From positions 1,488,001 through 1,552,000 of the forward strand of contig BLAL01000274.1 of NCBI GenBank assembly GCA_015698045.1: a stretch of DNA of 64,000 nt, read 5' to 3'. This document shows, piece by piece, positions 35,558 through 46,627 of the stretch. The notes beneath the pieces were generated by a model. The model was given only the letters and a program-made list of their open reading frames with translations, was not told the origin of the DNA and searched no databases. The DNA is from Rhizophagus clarus. Lineage: Eukaryota > Glomeromycota > Glomeromycetes > Glomerales > Glomeraceae. How positions within the stretch are numbered: position 1 is the first letter of the stretch; each line of letters opens with the position of its first letter. A program made the position numbers and the translations under genes.

Positions 35558-37450
35558 CAACATCACCCTCCCGCTAATTTTCAACGCCGTCGAAAATTTC
35601 GATTGATTGAGCTACAAGATCTTGGTATTTATTCTGGCTCAGTTTTCGGATCATTGTAGAGGTCGTCTTTGTGGTCTGCGCGATTTTTCTTATTCCAAAT
35701 AGCTCAGTTATTTAACGATATCAGATGGAAATAGTGTGATAATGAGAGATTAATTGTTGTACATAAAGGCTTCATTGAATATTAGAATTGTCCTCCTTCT
35801 CTAAAATCGTCCCACATATAAAAAAAAATTTATAAGTTGTAAAACTCTATATTCGAGTCTTTTAGATCGATTAATGGCATCCTTCAATAAGCTGAATTCT
35901 TCATCCAAGCTTGGCTGAGTATCGTAAGGTGGTGGATAATTAAGATCTTTTTCTGGGTCAGTCCAACATAAATCTTCCAAGATACATTCATATGGAGCCA
36001 TTTTCCTTAAAAATATTATAATAATAAATTCACAAAAAGAATAATAAATTCAAAAAAAAAAATTTAAACAACTTATATATATATATATTTTCTTTCTTTT
36101 TTTTTTTTTTTTTGTGTATACAACAAAAAACTGCCAAAAGATATATCGCAATACTGTATCCATTTAGTTAACCATCGGAATGTTGCAGGAGCATCACAAA
36201 AATGAAAGTGCATTGCAATGAATTCATACATTCTGAATCTTATTATAAAAGTTGACTTTTCATGGTCTTTTTTGCTCAGCTCAACTTGCCAAAACCAACT
36301 CGCAAGGTCTAAAGAAGAGAACTGTTGTGCACCTGATAAGGTTTCCAGTACATAATCTACTTTATGCAAAGGATAACTATCCTTCTTCATGATTTTGTTT
36401 ATACAACAATCTATACAAAGGCGTTTTTTATCATTTTTCTTTTTGACTAATGCAATGGATGAGGTCCATTTGCTACTTAATGGTACAGTTAATCCAGTTT
36501 TTAATAATTGTTGTATTTTTTTCTTTATAAATAATTGATTCTGGCAAGATGTCCAACAGAATCTTTGTTTAATTGAAAGTGCATCACCCGTATCAATCGT
36601 GTATGTGATGACTGAAGTTCGTTTGAAATCATCTGAATTCCAGGCAAATAAATTTTTGTATCGTTTCATAAAACCATTAAATGTATGTTGCTGATTGTTT
36701 AATTTACCGGTATGAATTTTTCCCTTCTCAATTTCTTCATATTGGTAAGAATATTTATTTTCAATGAAATTTCCTTCTTTTAAATCTTCAGTTTTAAGAC
36801 AGCTTCTAATTGAGTATTGCAAAATAATTGTTCTTGTGTACTCTTATCATCATTTTCATACTCTTTTTTCGATTCTTCAACTTCATCTTCAACTTCCTCT
36901 TCAGCTTCTTCTTCAGCTTCAACATTCAATGCTTTAATATTAACAATATGTTGAGGCATTCCCCTATACTCAGTAACGGCTTCTAAAACTTCGCCATTCC
37001 ATTCAATTGTCATCATATTATTGTTGTAGTCCAGAATGGCCTTAGTTTTACGTAGCCAATCATTTCCAACTATAGCAGCATACGAATTTGCATCTGTAAT
37101 GATAGCATCTAATGGAATAATGTATTCATATATTTTTAATCATGGTATGTCAGATACTGCAACAAGTGGTTGCTGATATTCACCATGAGACAAGACCCAA
37201 CTAGTCCCAGAAGGCGTATACCAAGAAGATCTATATTACGTTCAAAAAGAGGTTGTGTTGCATTACAACAAAACCCACTCCCTAATATGAACCAAAATGA
37301 ACATCTAGCAAAACTACTGATGACTAAGCTTCTTCTTTTAAAGGAGTATTCCTTCATTGCTTTTCATTATAACCTTTTAAATTTTTCTCATATATTTTAT
37401 TATTTTCTCATAGTTTTCATTAACTTTTTATACTTTTTGTTATCTTAGAT

Positions 37451-37973
37451 TTTTTATTTAGTTTTATTAATAATACAAATACATTTTTATATGTAATAAA
37501 AGTATAACTAAATATAAAAAAAATATAAATCCGTTATGATGTTAATAAAAGATAAAGCTACATCATATCAATTTTTTTTTTTTATAAAACAAATAATAAA
37601 TAAAAATTATTGCATACTCATTATTTCAAAATTAATGGAAACAACCACAAGACTCAAGGATTAACTTTACCTAAGGTCACTCTCACTCATCAATGAAAAC
37701 ATATTCTCAACTGGTCAAGCTTACATCACACTTAGTAGATGCCCTAAATGGAGTAATGTAGGCATATTTCATCTTGATAGTCCGCTTTCATGGCCGATCT
37801 CAATGTAATACTTGAATACCAACTATTGGAAACCATATCTAGGATGAATCCTCACCTATTTTTGTAATATACTCACTGACAAATTATTCATTTAGCTTAA
37901 TTAACTCAATTAATGACTAAACTCATATTATATATCAGCTAATTACTGCTAACAAACATTTATTTATGATTTA
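37451..37973. other. AT-rich intergenic region
   Basis: No gene or element is recognised. It may include unrecognised remains of the fossil element to the left. Confidence 0.35.
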
Positions 37974-38452
37974 CAGTCAAACTTTGATGTACTGATACAA
38001 TAATTGCTATTACTGATAAATTTTTATTGTCCTGTTTCATCACTAATAAAAAAATCTCATTATACCAATATTATATATAATTTCGCAATGTAACATATAC
38101 CGATACTACCTCCTGGTCCCTTTATAGTAATGTATATTAAGATGTACTGATAATTTTGGTTACACTAGTGTTAATTCTGGCCGGCACTATAAGTTTGGCT
38201 GAGTTAAAAATTGTAACTGGGCATCTTTCTTAATTATGTCCGGAATTATATTTTTTTCTATAATCATACTCATGTTATTCATAATATATTCAGGAAATTT
38301 TGAAAATTTTGGACTCAAAATTAAGCATAGTGCGAGCCAGAGTTAGATTTTGGCCTGCATTATAATCTACTAATTACATATATGTACCGATATTTCAATG
38401 TACTGATACTTTTTCCCAAAACTGGAAGCATCAGTATATCGAAGTTTGACTG
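37974..38452. mobile_element. Pogo/Tc1-like MITE
   Basis: The inverted ends are CAGTCAAACTTTGATGTACTG and CAGTCAAACTTCGATATACTG (the second read inward from 38452). The CAGTCAAAC-TCGATATA pattern resembles termini of pogo/Fot1-type elements, which duplicate TA. The left flank is TA, but the right flank is CA, so the duplication is not intact. The 479-bp element has no transposase. It contains a second, smaller inverted pair (AATTCTGGCCGGCACTAT near 38171 with ATAGTGCGAGCCAGAGTT near 38328), which may be a nested element. Confidence 0.65.
38163..38353. mobile_element. Small nested inverted-repeat element
   Basis: An approximately 18-bp imperfect inverted pair bounded by CTGGCCGGCACTATAA on the left and TTAAGCATAGTGCGAGCCAG on the right, about 190 bp apart, inside the larger pogo-like MITE. 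No target duplication was established. Confidence 0.45.
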
Positions 38453-38809
38453 CATATAAAAAAAATAATTTTCTCCACAAATATTAAAAAAGAAAAATAA
38501 TTATATTTCTTTATATTACCATCCTTAATTTTATTAATTGTTAAATACAATACATTTATTGTTTATTCATAAAGATATTTTGTGAAATAAAATCAATCAC
38601 TAGCAAGAATAAATGTTGCACATTTTTTTAACCAATTAAAGTTTAACAACCTACTAGTCACACAATCGTACTGATAATATCCCCATCGTGGGTACTAGAA
38701 AAAAACCTACTGGCTAGTTTAATATATTAAACATGTGCAATATATGCAACATATATCAATATATGTGACATGTGCAATATGTAATATGTTTAATTTATTC
38801 AGTCCTATG
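38453..38809. other. AT-rich intergenic region
   Basis: No gene is seen. Near 38728-38795 there are ATATGTGCAATATG-type words similar to those in the LTR at 35.4 kb, suggesting a decayed LTR piece, but I could not define ends. Confidence 0.35.
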
Positions 38810-39439
38810 ACAAGATATTAGCTAGGATTGTTGAAAGATTGGGGCCAAGTACTTGAGATTTCTTTTAAGACACAACATAAATACCAGTCGGTTTGGGCAA
38901 AGATGGTACTATTCCTGACAGCCTTCACAGATTACATTTTACAAACCTAGTAGCATAAATTAGGAGATACAGTTGTGCGTTATTACCCTGGATCTTGGTG
39001 TCTCAAGGACTGAAAGACTCAAGAACAATTCCAGGCGTCGCTTAAAGTTAATGGATTAGTGAATAATGAATGATGTTATTTTAAATAATGAGTTCGCTAA
39101 TCCAAAATCAATAATAGACTTCTACCGTGCTAAAGTGTAGAAACTTATCTAAATAAAGCAAAAGATAGATCAGTATCAATGATGATAATCTTGTACTTTG
39201 ACTCACAAGATGCGCTTCTTACTGCTTTGGAGAAACAGTCAACAGTCCAGCTTAACTGTATGTCAACATCATCCAAGAGAAAAAAGAAGAAGTCCAAGTC
39301 GCCAAAAAGTGATAAAAAGCAGGACCGTTATAAGGAGAAGAAAGACCAGAAGAAATCCAATAGCCATAAAGAAGAGCATAAATCATTGTGGTCTTTAATT
39401 AAATCCCTAATTAAAGCACTAACCAAAGGGATCAAGTAA
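38810..39439 (+). pseudogene. Decayed coding remnant with a lysine-rich tail, probably element-derived
   Basis: Interrupted coding-like stretches on the plus strand include KTQHKYQSVWAKMVLFLTAF near 38870 and GDTVVRYYPGSWCLKD near 38960. They are followed by an open 86-residue segment (39179-39439) with a tail rich in K, S, D and E (KRKKKKSKSPKSDKKQ), ending in LIKSLIKALTKGIK. A conserved-looking block followed by a basic C-terminus resembles the first open reading frame of a LINE, but I cannot confirm the family. It carries several breaks. Confidence 0.4.
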
Positions 39440-39456
39440 ACTTTAGAGGTTGACTA

Positions 39457-40404
39457 CATCACGAAATTTTCAGGGTATTCAATATTGTACAAATACCTAA
39501 TTTCTCAAAATTTATGCAATATAGTTAACAATATTGCATATATAATTTTTTGTACAAAGTTTGTATAAGAATTAATGCAATTTATTGCATGTGTTATCAC
39601 GCGTTTAGTCTGTGGTGATAACTGACGTACTGTGCTTAAAAAGTGCTTAAGTTTTCAATAATATAACCTCGAATAGAAAGGGTTAAAGTTTCTTAAGAGA
39701 CACGAAATGTATAAAACAAAATGTTCACGAATATAATACTCAAACACTACAAACTAACTACCACAAACAAAACACACCACAATAAACCAAAAACAATAAC
39801 TACTAATACTTCGGATAACACAATCTAAACTTCCTGTTAGATTATCCTGGTGTTAATCACCTTTTATTAGAGAAAAATACTGCTCTTTTATATTTTTATT
39901 CCTAATCTACTTGCACATGTAGCAATTTCGCGCTTACAAACTTACCAATAGCACCATTATAATCAAGTACAATTAAATTCTCGATTACTATTCTATAAGT
40001 TTCACATATTCATATAATTCGTATGATCTAACATTCCAGGTCTAACTAATTAAGTAATCTCACTAATATTATAATAATTAACCTGAAACTTATAATTGAA
40101 TACTTATGAGTCAAATGATAATAATACTAAATGTGTGTTAAAACTATATAAATTAAAGATAAATGTTTCATATTATAATATACTCAGCCATAACCATGAG
40201 ACTTCTGCGCAATACACCAGGTGACTTATTCGATCTTCAACTATTTCCATGGGTAACTCTGGTAACAACTTGAATAATTTTCACTTCTGCCTAAAATTTT
40301 GGTAACACATGAAATTTACACTTTATATATTAAATATGCAAATAATGTGCATTTTCAGTGTGTGCAAATCAATTTTTTTATGCATAAAATTTTGCATATT
40401 TTTT
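39457..40404. repeat. Dispersed repeat of about 228 bp, split by a solo LTR
   Basis: 39457-39591 joined to 40312-40404 corresponds, in reverse complement, to one uninterrupted stretch at 48150-48373 (shared words include CAGGGTATTCAATATTG, AATTAATGCAATTTATTGCATG and AATATGCAAATAATGTGC). The 48-kb copy therefore shows the sequence before the insertion in this copy. Its class is unknown. Confidence 0.85.
39592..40307. mobile_element. Solo LTR with a 4-bp target duplication
   Basis: A 716-bp insert beginning TGTTATCAC and ending GGTAACA (TG...CA, with TGTTA inverted at the ends), flanked by CATG at 39588-39591 and 40308-40311. It has no coding content. The empty site is preserved in the relative at 48.2 kb. 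This is the expected product of recombination between the two LTRs of one retrotransposon. It is unrelated in sequence to the LTR at 35.0 kb. It looks whole as an LTR. Confidence 0.85.
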
Positions 40405-41130
40405 ATACAAAAAAAATTTCATGATGTAACAGTCGTGTCTTTTGATTTATATAGAGATTCAAATTTCCTTAGAGAAGAACTATTCCCTGGATTTAGATAC
40501 ACTAAAGTATTTTTTTTTTTTAGAGGAGGTTGATTGGTATTTTAGATTAACTTTTTATTTTGTTTTTGGTTTTTTTTTATATATTTTTTTGAGGTGATAG
40601 GTTGTTATCAAAGGAGTTGTATGGTGCAATATTCCTCCACTTCGAGTGGTGTAGGTGGATGAAGAGTTCTTCTTCTAAAAACCATGGAATAAGTTTGTAT
40701 GAATACCCCAACCCTTTTTTCCTTACACTGTTCATACTCGCTATAATCAGGTTTCTTTTATTCAAGGCTACGCCTTTTCAATGGTTAAATATGTACTGTT
40801 TTTAGTCACTGGCAGGTTTTTTTCTTATCTGCATTTCATGTTAGTTACGAATACTTATAAATAAAGTCAGCACGTTTAGTAGCCTAAATATTGTAACATA
40901 TTTTAATAGCTTGAAAATCAATTAAGAAAATTTTTAAAAAAAAATAAATAAATAAAAAAAAAAAAAAAAAAAAAAATAAAAAAAAAAAAATTATATGACG
41001 ATATAAAAAATCCTGAATTTTCGTTGGTTAAGAAAATTATTAGTTTAGCATCTTTAGCTCATAAAAAAAAAAAATGATTAATTTATTCAATATCATCATG
41101 AAATTTTTTTTGTATAACTAGAATATGCAG
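40405..41130. other. AT-rich intergenic region
   Basis: Short frames on both strands (40577-40805) overlap each other and have no recognisable domain, so none is called. A-runs occupy 40930-40990. Confidence 0.35.
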
Positions 41131-41135
41131 TTTGC

Positions 41136-41155
41136 GGGGGGGACTTCGTCCCCCC
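41136..41155. repeat. Very GC-rich hairpin beside the satellite
   Basis: GGGGGGGAC, loop TTC, then GTCCCCCC: a stem of about 8 G:C-rich pairs in otherwise strongly AT-rich DNA. It could act as a structural or terminator-like element or mark the edge of a repeat. Confidence 0.8.
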
Positions 41156-41214
41156 AAGCACAGAATAATGTTTGTATTATAAATATATTTTAAATATTTA
41201 TTGCAAAGTAAGCG

Positions 41215-42480
41215 AAAGCGTTTGATTAATTATAAACGCCTTTTTTTTAGGCGTTTAATTACAAAAAAATGCCTTTTTTTGGGCGTTAATTAAAGAAACG
41301 CTTTTTTAAGCGTTTAATTAAAAAAAAAATATGCTTTTTTTAAGCGTTTAGTTAAAAAAACAACGCTTTTTTAAGCGTTAAATTAAAAAAATAACGCTTT
41401 TTTTAAGCGTTTAGTTAAAAAAACAACGCTTTTTTAAGCGTTAAATTAAAAAAATAACGCTTTTATTAAGCGTTAAATTAAAAAAACAACGCTTTTTTTA
41501 AGCGTTTAATTAAAAAACAACGTTTTTTTTAGGCGTTTTAATCAGAAAAAGTGTCTTTTTTAAGCGCTTAATTGAAAAAAATACTTTTTTTTGTGTTTAT
41601 TAACGTTTAATTAAAAGAAACGCTATTTTCTTAAGCGTTTAATTAAAAAAATGTCTTTTTTAGGCGTTTGTAATTAAAAAAATTTAGGCGTTTGTAATTA
41701 AAAAAAATCGCCTTTTTAAGCGTTTAGTTACAAAAAACGCTTTTTTTAGGCGGTTAATTACAAAATGTCTTTTTTTAGGCGGTTAATTACAAAAAACGCC
41801 TTTTTTTTAGGGTTTGATTAAAAAAAACGCTCTTTTTTAGGCGTTTGATTAAAAAAAAACGCTCTTTTTTAGGCGTTTGATTAAAAAAAAACGCTCTTTT
41901 TTAGGCGTTTGATTAAAAAAAAACGCTCTTTTTTAGGCGTTTGATTAAAAAAAACGCTCTTTTTTAGGCGTTTGATTAAAAAAACGCTCTTTTTTATGCG
42001 TTTGATTAAAAAAAAAAACGCTCTTTTTTATGCGTTTGATTAAAAAAAAAACGCACTTTTTTAAGGGTTTGACTAAAAAAAAACGTTTTTTTTAAGAGTC
42101 TAATTAACGTTTATTAAAAAAAAGAAGCCTTTTTTTTTAGGCGTTTATTAAAAAAAAGATGCCTTTTTTTAAGCGTTTATTAAAAAAAAAGAAGCCTTTT
42201 TTTTTAGGCGTTTATTAAAAAAAGAAGCCTTTTTTTTTAGGCGTTTATTAAAAAAAAAAAAAGCCTTTCTTGTTAGGCGTGTAATCAGAAAAAGTTTTTA
42301 AGCGCTTAACTAAAAAAAACGCTTTTTTAAGGGTTTAATTAAAGAAATACGTTTTTTTAAATGTTTAATAAAAACATGCTTTTTCTTAAGCATTTAATTT
42401 AAAAAAAAACCTTTTTTTAAGCGTTTAAATTAAAAGAAAAACGCTTTTTTTAATTGTTTAATTAAAAATTGTTTGTTTTT
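41215..42480. repeat. Hairpin-forming satellite, unit about 30 bp
   Basis: About 40 tandem units follow the scheme GCGTTT-RATT-A(6-9)-ACGC-T(5-8)-A, so each GCGTTT can pair with a neighbouring AAACGC. The most regular block is 41815-42060, where the unit ACGCTCTTTTTTAGGCGTTTG repeats with only length changes in the A and T runs. Elsewhere variants alternate (AAGCG, AGGCG, GAAGCC). The sequence keeps the palindromic core while the spacer runs vary. No coding potential is seen. Confidence 0.9.
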
Positions 42481-42743
42481 AATTGAAAATGATTAAAAAA
42501 AATTTGTTCTTTTTAATTAAAAATGATTTTAAAAAAGTTGTTGAAATCGATTCTTTAAAAATGATATAAAAAGAATCATTTGTTTTTTTTTATTAAAAAT
42601 GATCAAAAAAAAATTGTTTTTTACTGTAAACCAATTTTTTTTAAATAGTCTTTTTATAAAAAAAACTGCTTGATACCAAATTGAAATATGTGCTAAGTTT
42701 TTTTTACTATAGCGACTATTTTAAATGATCAGCTATAGTGTAG

Positions 42744-42926
42744 TTAGCCGAAAAATTCAGCCGAAGGCGCAGTCTATTCATCACACCATACATGTGATAA
42801 ACAGCGTGGACCGGTCTAGACCTATCCTTTTTTGGTATAAATATTTATGTCGATCATTAACCAGCAATAAATGTCACACCGGTGAAAATATTTTTACTGC
42901 GCCTTCGGCTGAATTTTTTCGGCTAA
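42744..42926. mobile_element. Small MITE with about 30-bp terminal inverted repeats
   Basis: The left end TTAGCCGAAAAATTCAGCC (continuing through GAAGGCGCAGT) is matched by the inverted right end ACTGCGCCTTCGGCTG...CGGCTAA with one length difference. If the terminus is taken as GCCGAA, TA lies directly outside on both sides, suggesting a Tc1/mariner-type MITE. The 183-bp element has no coding content. Confidence 0.8.
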
Positions 42927-43196
42927 TGCTTTTTTACCTGCGTTATGATCGACAAAATCAATTTTTTGCAGCAAAATCGTTTACTTGATGGTTAAACATA
43001 ATTAACAACAAAAGTGGCACAGGAGAGCTTAATTTGCAATTTTATTCTAATGATATCAAAAGATGCAATGTAGCATAATGCAAATAATCGTCTGTTTTAT
43101 TTTTGAAAAAAAATAGCGTATAGATAGATATACTGTAGCTATGGCAATAACCATATGCATATGCATATGCATATGCATTGCTATTGCATTGCTATT
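42927..43196. other. Intergenic region with CATATG/ATTGC simple repeats
   Basis: 43150-43196 consists of (GCATAT)n and (GCATTGCTATT)n simple repeats that form the left flank and target of the LINE. Confidence 0.7.
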
Positions 43197-43522
43197 GCAT
43201 TGCATATTGCAATTTTTTTTTTTTTTTTTTTTTTTTTTTACTGGTAAACAATTCAATTTTATTCAAAATAGGATTTTAAGGTACATGTTGGAAAACTGAT
43301 TAGGTCTTATAGTTTATAAAGAAACTATATACGACTACAATTCTAGTTTATCCTAACTAATAAAAAATTTCTAAGAAATTAATTATCTGTTAAACCAGGT
43401 TAGATGATAAATAAAAGAAAGAATAAAAATACTACTCATCCAGAAACTGGACAAAATAAAGAAAATAATCTAAAGTAAAAAATAAAATAAAAATAAATAA
43501 AATTATTATAAATAAATTCTTT

Positions 43523-45774
43523 CTATCTAACTAGGTTCACATATACTATAAAATCCAATATATTTCTCCCAAAGTATATGTTATCTATTAATCCACCCAA
43601 ATTAACATATTTATTAATTTGATTAGTTGATACTATTTTTTTCTGATTTTTATCATAACTCCTCATCTTTTTCATTTTTTTGGTGATCTTTTTTTCTTTT
43701 TCCTTTTTCTTCATTTTTTCACAGCGTGGTTTCCATATCTTTTTATGTAATATATCAAACACAAATTCTAAAAATTTTTTTCCTATTTCTATGATTTTTT
43801 TTGTCTGATTTCCAATATTAGTTTTAATTAGATCTGTTAATTCCAGTGGAAAAATTCCTTTAATTACATCAATAAAGGAAAGATTTTGATTATCATCAAT
43901 TATTTTAAATATAGATAATTGCTCAAAATCTTCTATTCTTATTTCTATATTATTATCTGACATTTCATTTATTAATCTTATAAGATATTTTAAAACTATT
44001 TTTTGAATTTTTCTTAATATTTTTTTATTCTTATTACATTTCCATACATGAATAAAAGTTTCTTTTTTCCTATTACATTGAACACATTTCCATTTTTTAT
44101 ATATATTATATTGTGATTTTTTCATCTGTTCAATGGTTGGTATTTCTTCCATTAGTCTCTGGATTTTTATTCTTTTTCTTCTGCAATCTTTAAAAGTTGT
44201 TGTATAATAAGTTTCATTACCTTTTAGATATGCAAAGGTGATGTTCCAGTCTACTTGTAATTTCCTATATTTATTATTACGATTTTGATTTAGGAACTTT
44301 TCTAGACCTTTTGTACGGGTTATATTTGTCATAAATTTTCTAAGGTTTTTCTCTATAACTATATTTCTCCATTTTGGTACATATGGAATAATGTCTGTTG
44401 AACCTTTTATATTAATTCCCATGCTTCCTATATTTACATATTGTTCTTTTATTCTCTTATCTACTTCTTCATTATATTTATCTCCTGAATGAGCATTTAT
44501 TTTTAATACATCAACTTTTAATTTTAATTTTTTAATAATATCCATAATTGTTGCCCATAATGTATTATTTGAGGCTAATTTAAATATTTGTCTTGGAGTT
44601 AAATTATAATGTTTTTCTTTAATTAACATAAAGTTATTAAATACTATTATGCTATCTGTGAAAATTTTAACTTCTCCATTTTCTGGTTGTACAATTAATG
44701 CAATTAATAATGCTAATGTTTCTGCTTTATTAGATGATATCCAATTTTCATATGTTGAATAAAATTCAGCTATTTCTATAAAGTTTTCATTATAAAAAAT
44801 TGCGCCAAAAATTGATTCACATTCTTTAGTTCCATTATTCTTGACAGAACCATCAATATATATTATATTATTCTTTATTAATTTTAATTTTTCTTTAATT
44901 ATAATTAGTTTTTCACGATCTAATGAATTATCTAAATATAATGAAATAATATCTTTGACATTATTTTCTTCAATTCTACAATCATCTGCTATATATGCCA
45001 TTGGTTCATAAGAAAATATTTCATTACCATATAATAATTGCTCAATATTTGATAACTGGATATCTTCTAATATTATAGCATTATTTCCAAAATTCTTTAT
45101 ATTACATTTTCTGTTTTCTACGAAAAACACTTTATCATTATTTTGCATTATTACACATTTATTTTTTTGTTTAAAATAAGTATCTTCATTTTTATTACAT
45201 CCTTCACATTTTTTAATTATTATATTTATATCTTTTTCATGTGAAATAATTTGATAATGTTGAATATAAGTTTCTTGTTGTTCTACTACAATTACTTTTC
45301 CTAATATTATATTATCTTTAATTGTCATTACTATTCTTTTTGATGTTGGATCAGTTACTACTGAATATAATTCATAACCTTTTATATTTGTAATCATATC
45401 CATTTCTTGTAATTCTACTCTTATTTTACTATTTTCTTTACTATATGTTATTTCTTTTCTTATTTTATAATAATTTTTTGGTTCTGGTAACATTCGTCCT
45501 TTAATTCCTTTTTTAATATATTTCTTATTATTCATTTCTTTCCAACTTAATAGCTTATCTCCTTTTAATGAAGTGATTTGATCTAAAAAAATTATATTAT
45601 GTTTTTTCAAATCCTTAAAATTACTTACATATGTTTCATCTGAAACTACTTCATAGATTTTCTTTTTACCTCCTTTTATTTTAAAATTATTAAACCAACT
45701 TTTTTCTATATTTTCTTCAATACTTAAATTGTTTTTTCTTAATAATATTAAATTTTCAATTATAAAGTTATTTT
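43523..45774 (-). CDS. LINE protein, C-terminal part: linker, RNase H, zinc-binding tail
   Basis: The frame is open from 45774; the first Met is at 45610, giving 695 residues. Counted from that Met, a CxxC pair lies at 135-138. RNase H has its acidic residues in YIDGSVKNNG (Asp253), SSNKAETLAL (Glu297), IFTDS (Asp319) and AHSGDKYNEEVD (Asp377/Asp384). A CVQC...HVWKC zinc-binding motif follows near residues 565-580, then a lysine-rich tail. RNase H removes the RNA strand during reverse transcription. The frame connects upstream with the reverse transcriptase frame across an 8-A run at 45778-45785, where one base of length change separates the two. Confidence 0.85.
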
Positions 45775-46627
45775 TTATTTTTTTTCTATTTTTTTTAATT
45801 TTTTAATATTTCTTAATGAGAACACATATAAAGGATTATCATCTAATAATAAATGTTCTTGTACATTATATAATCTTATCTTAGTTATTTCCCCTAAGAT
45901 TCCTTTGTCATTTATTTGTATAAAAAAGTTAGTAACCTTTGATTGAATATGATTATCATTTATCTGTCTCAAATCATATAAAAGGTTACATTCTATTATT
46001 GAATTAGGAATTGTTGATGCCAAATGAAGTTTATTTTTAAAGGTTTTTCTTATTGGTTTCATCAAGTTATTACATTCATCATCTGTTAGAATCGTAAGTT
46101 GGGTACGATATTCTATTTTTGGTAGAATTAATGCATTAAAAACATACATCATCTGTTTATCTGTAACTGCTTTTTTCTTTAACATATTGTTATTTACATT
46201 TTGAATTTCTTCTTTAATTTGATTAATGATATGTTTTCTTTGATTATATGCATTGAACCATACACCAAGAATTCGGATTGATCCATTTGCTTTTATTGGA
46301 TTTAATTTAATCTCATTATTCCCAAATTTAATTAATACTTCATCTTCTAATTTTGCTTTTTTCTTTTTTCTTAATAATAAATCAGATTTCTCTTTATTTA
46401 TTTTTATATCATTTAAATTATAAAATGAATCTGCTATTTTCAAAATACTTTCCAATTCAATCTGATTATCTGAGATGAAGTTTGTGTCATCCATGTACGA
46501 GAGTCCAGGAATTGTTGTACAAATATTTTGTTGTATATTTTCATAAATATTTAATACTTTTCTTCCTGTTAATTTATATCCAATATTCATTTTTCTTATT
46601 TTTGTTAAGAGTGGATCATAATATATA
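45775..46627 (-). CDS. LINE reverse transcriptase, C-terminal part
   Basis: About 284 residues belong to the LINE; the first few codons of the apparent frame to 46641 come from the Tc1-type inverted repeat. The active-site motif YMDD is seen in IPGLSYMDDTNF, followed by INKEKSDLL and the conserved RILGVWF segment. The palm N-terminal half is missing. The frame stops at 45775 immediately after an 8-A run, and the RNase H frame opens right there, so a single length change in that run interrupts an originally continuous protein. It is not functional alone. Confidence 0.85.

Larger units (their letters stand above)
35036..37450 (-). mobile_element. Fossil Ty3/gypsy LTR retrotransposon (broken)
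   Basis: A minus-strand remnant with parts in element order: an acidic linker next to an aspartic-protease-like region (about 37.1-36.8 kb), reverse transcriptase of the Ty3/gypsy type (about 36.8-36.1 kb), a short coding tail (about 36.0-35.8 kb), a purine-rich tract just inside 35558-35575, and the 3' LTR at about 35036-35557 (TG...CA). RNase H and integrase regions are not recognisable and no 5' LTR is seen on the right. It is clearly broken, with several interruptions and large losses. It looks old, as its LTR has diverged clearly from the relative at 48.4 kb. Confidence 0.8.

Noticed and set aside
39457-39591. CAGGGT words as hAT-type ends of the 228-bp repeat
   Set aside because: The two CAGGGT words are in the same orientation rather than inverted, so they cannot be a pair of termini.
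40577-40805. Overlapping short frames of 62 and 67 residues on opposite strands
   Set aside because: They mirror each other and neither shows a domain; probably chance.
41215-42480. CRISPR-like array (regular short repeats with palindromic cores)
   Set aside because: There are no unique spacers: the whole unit is repeated, spacing runs are homopolymers, and the surrounding genome is eukaryotic.
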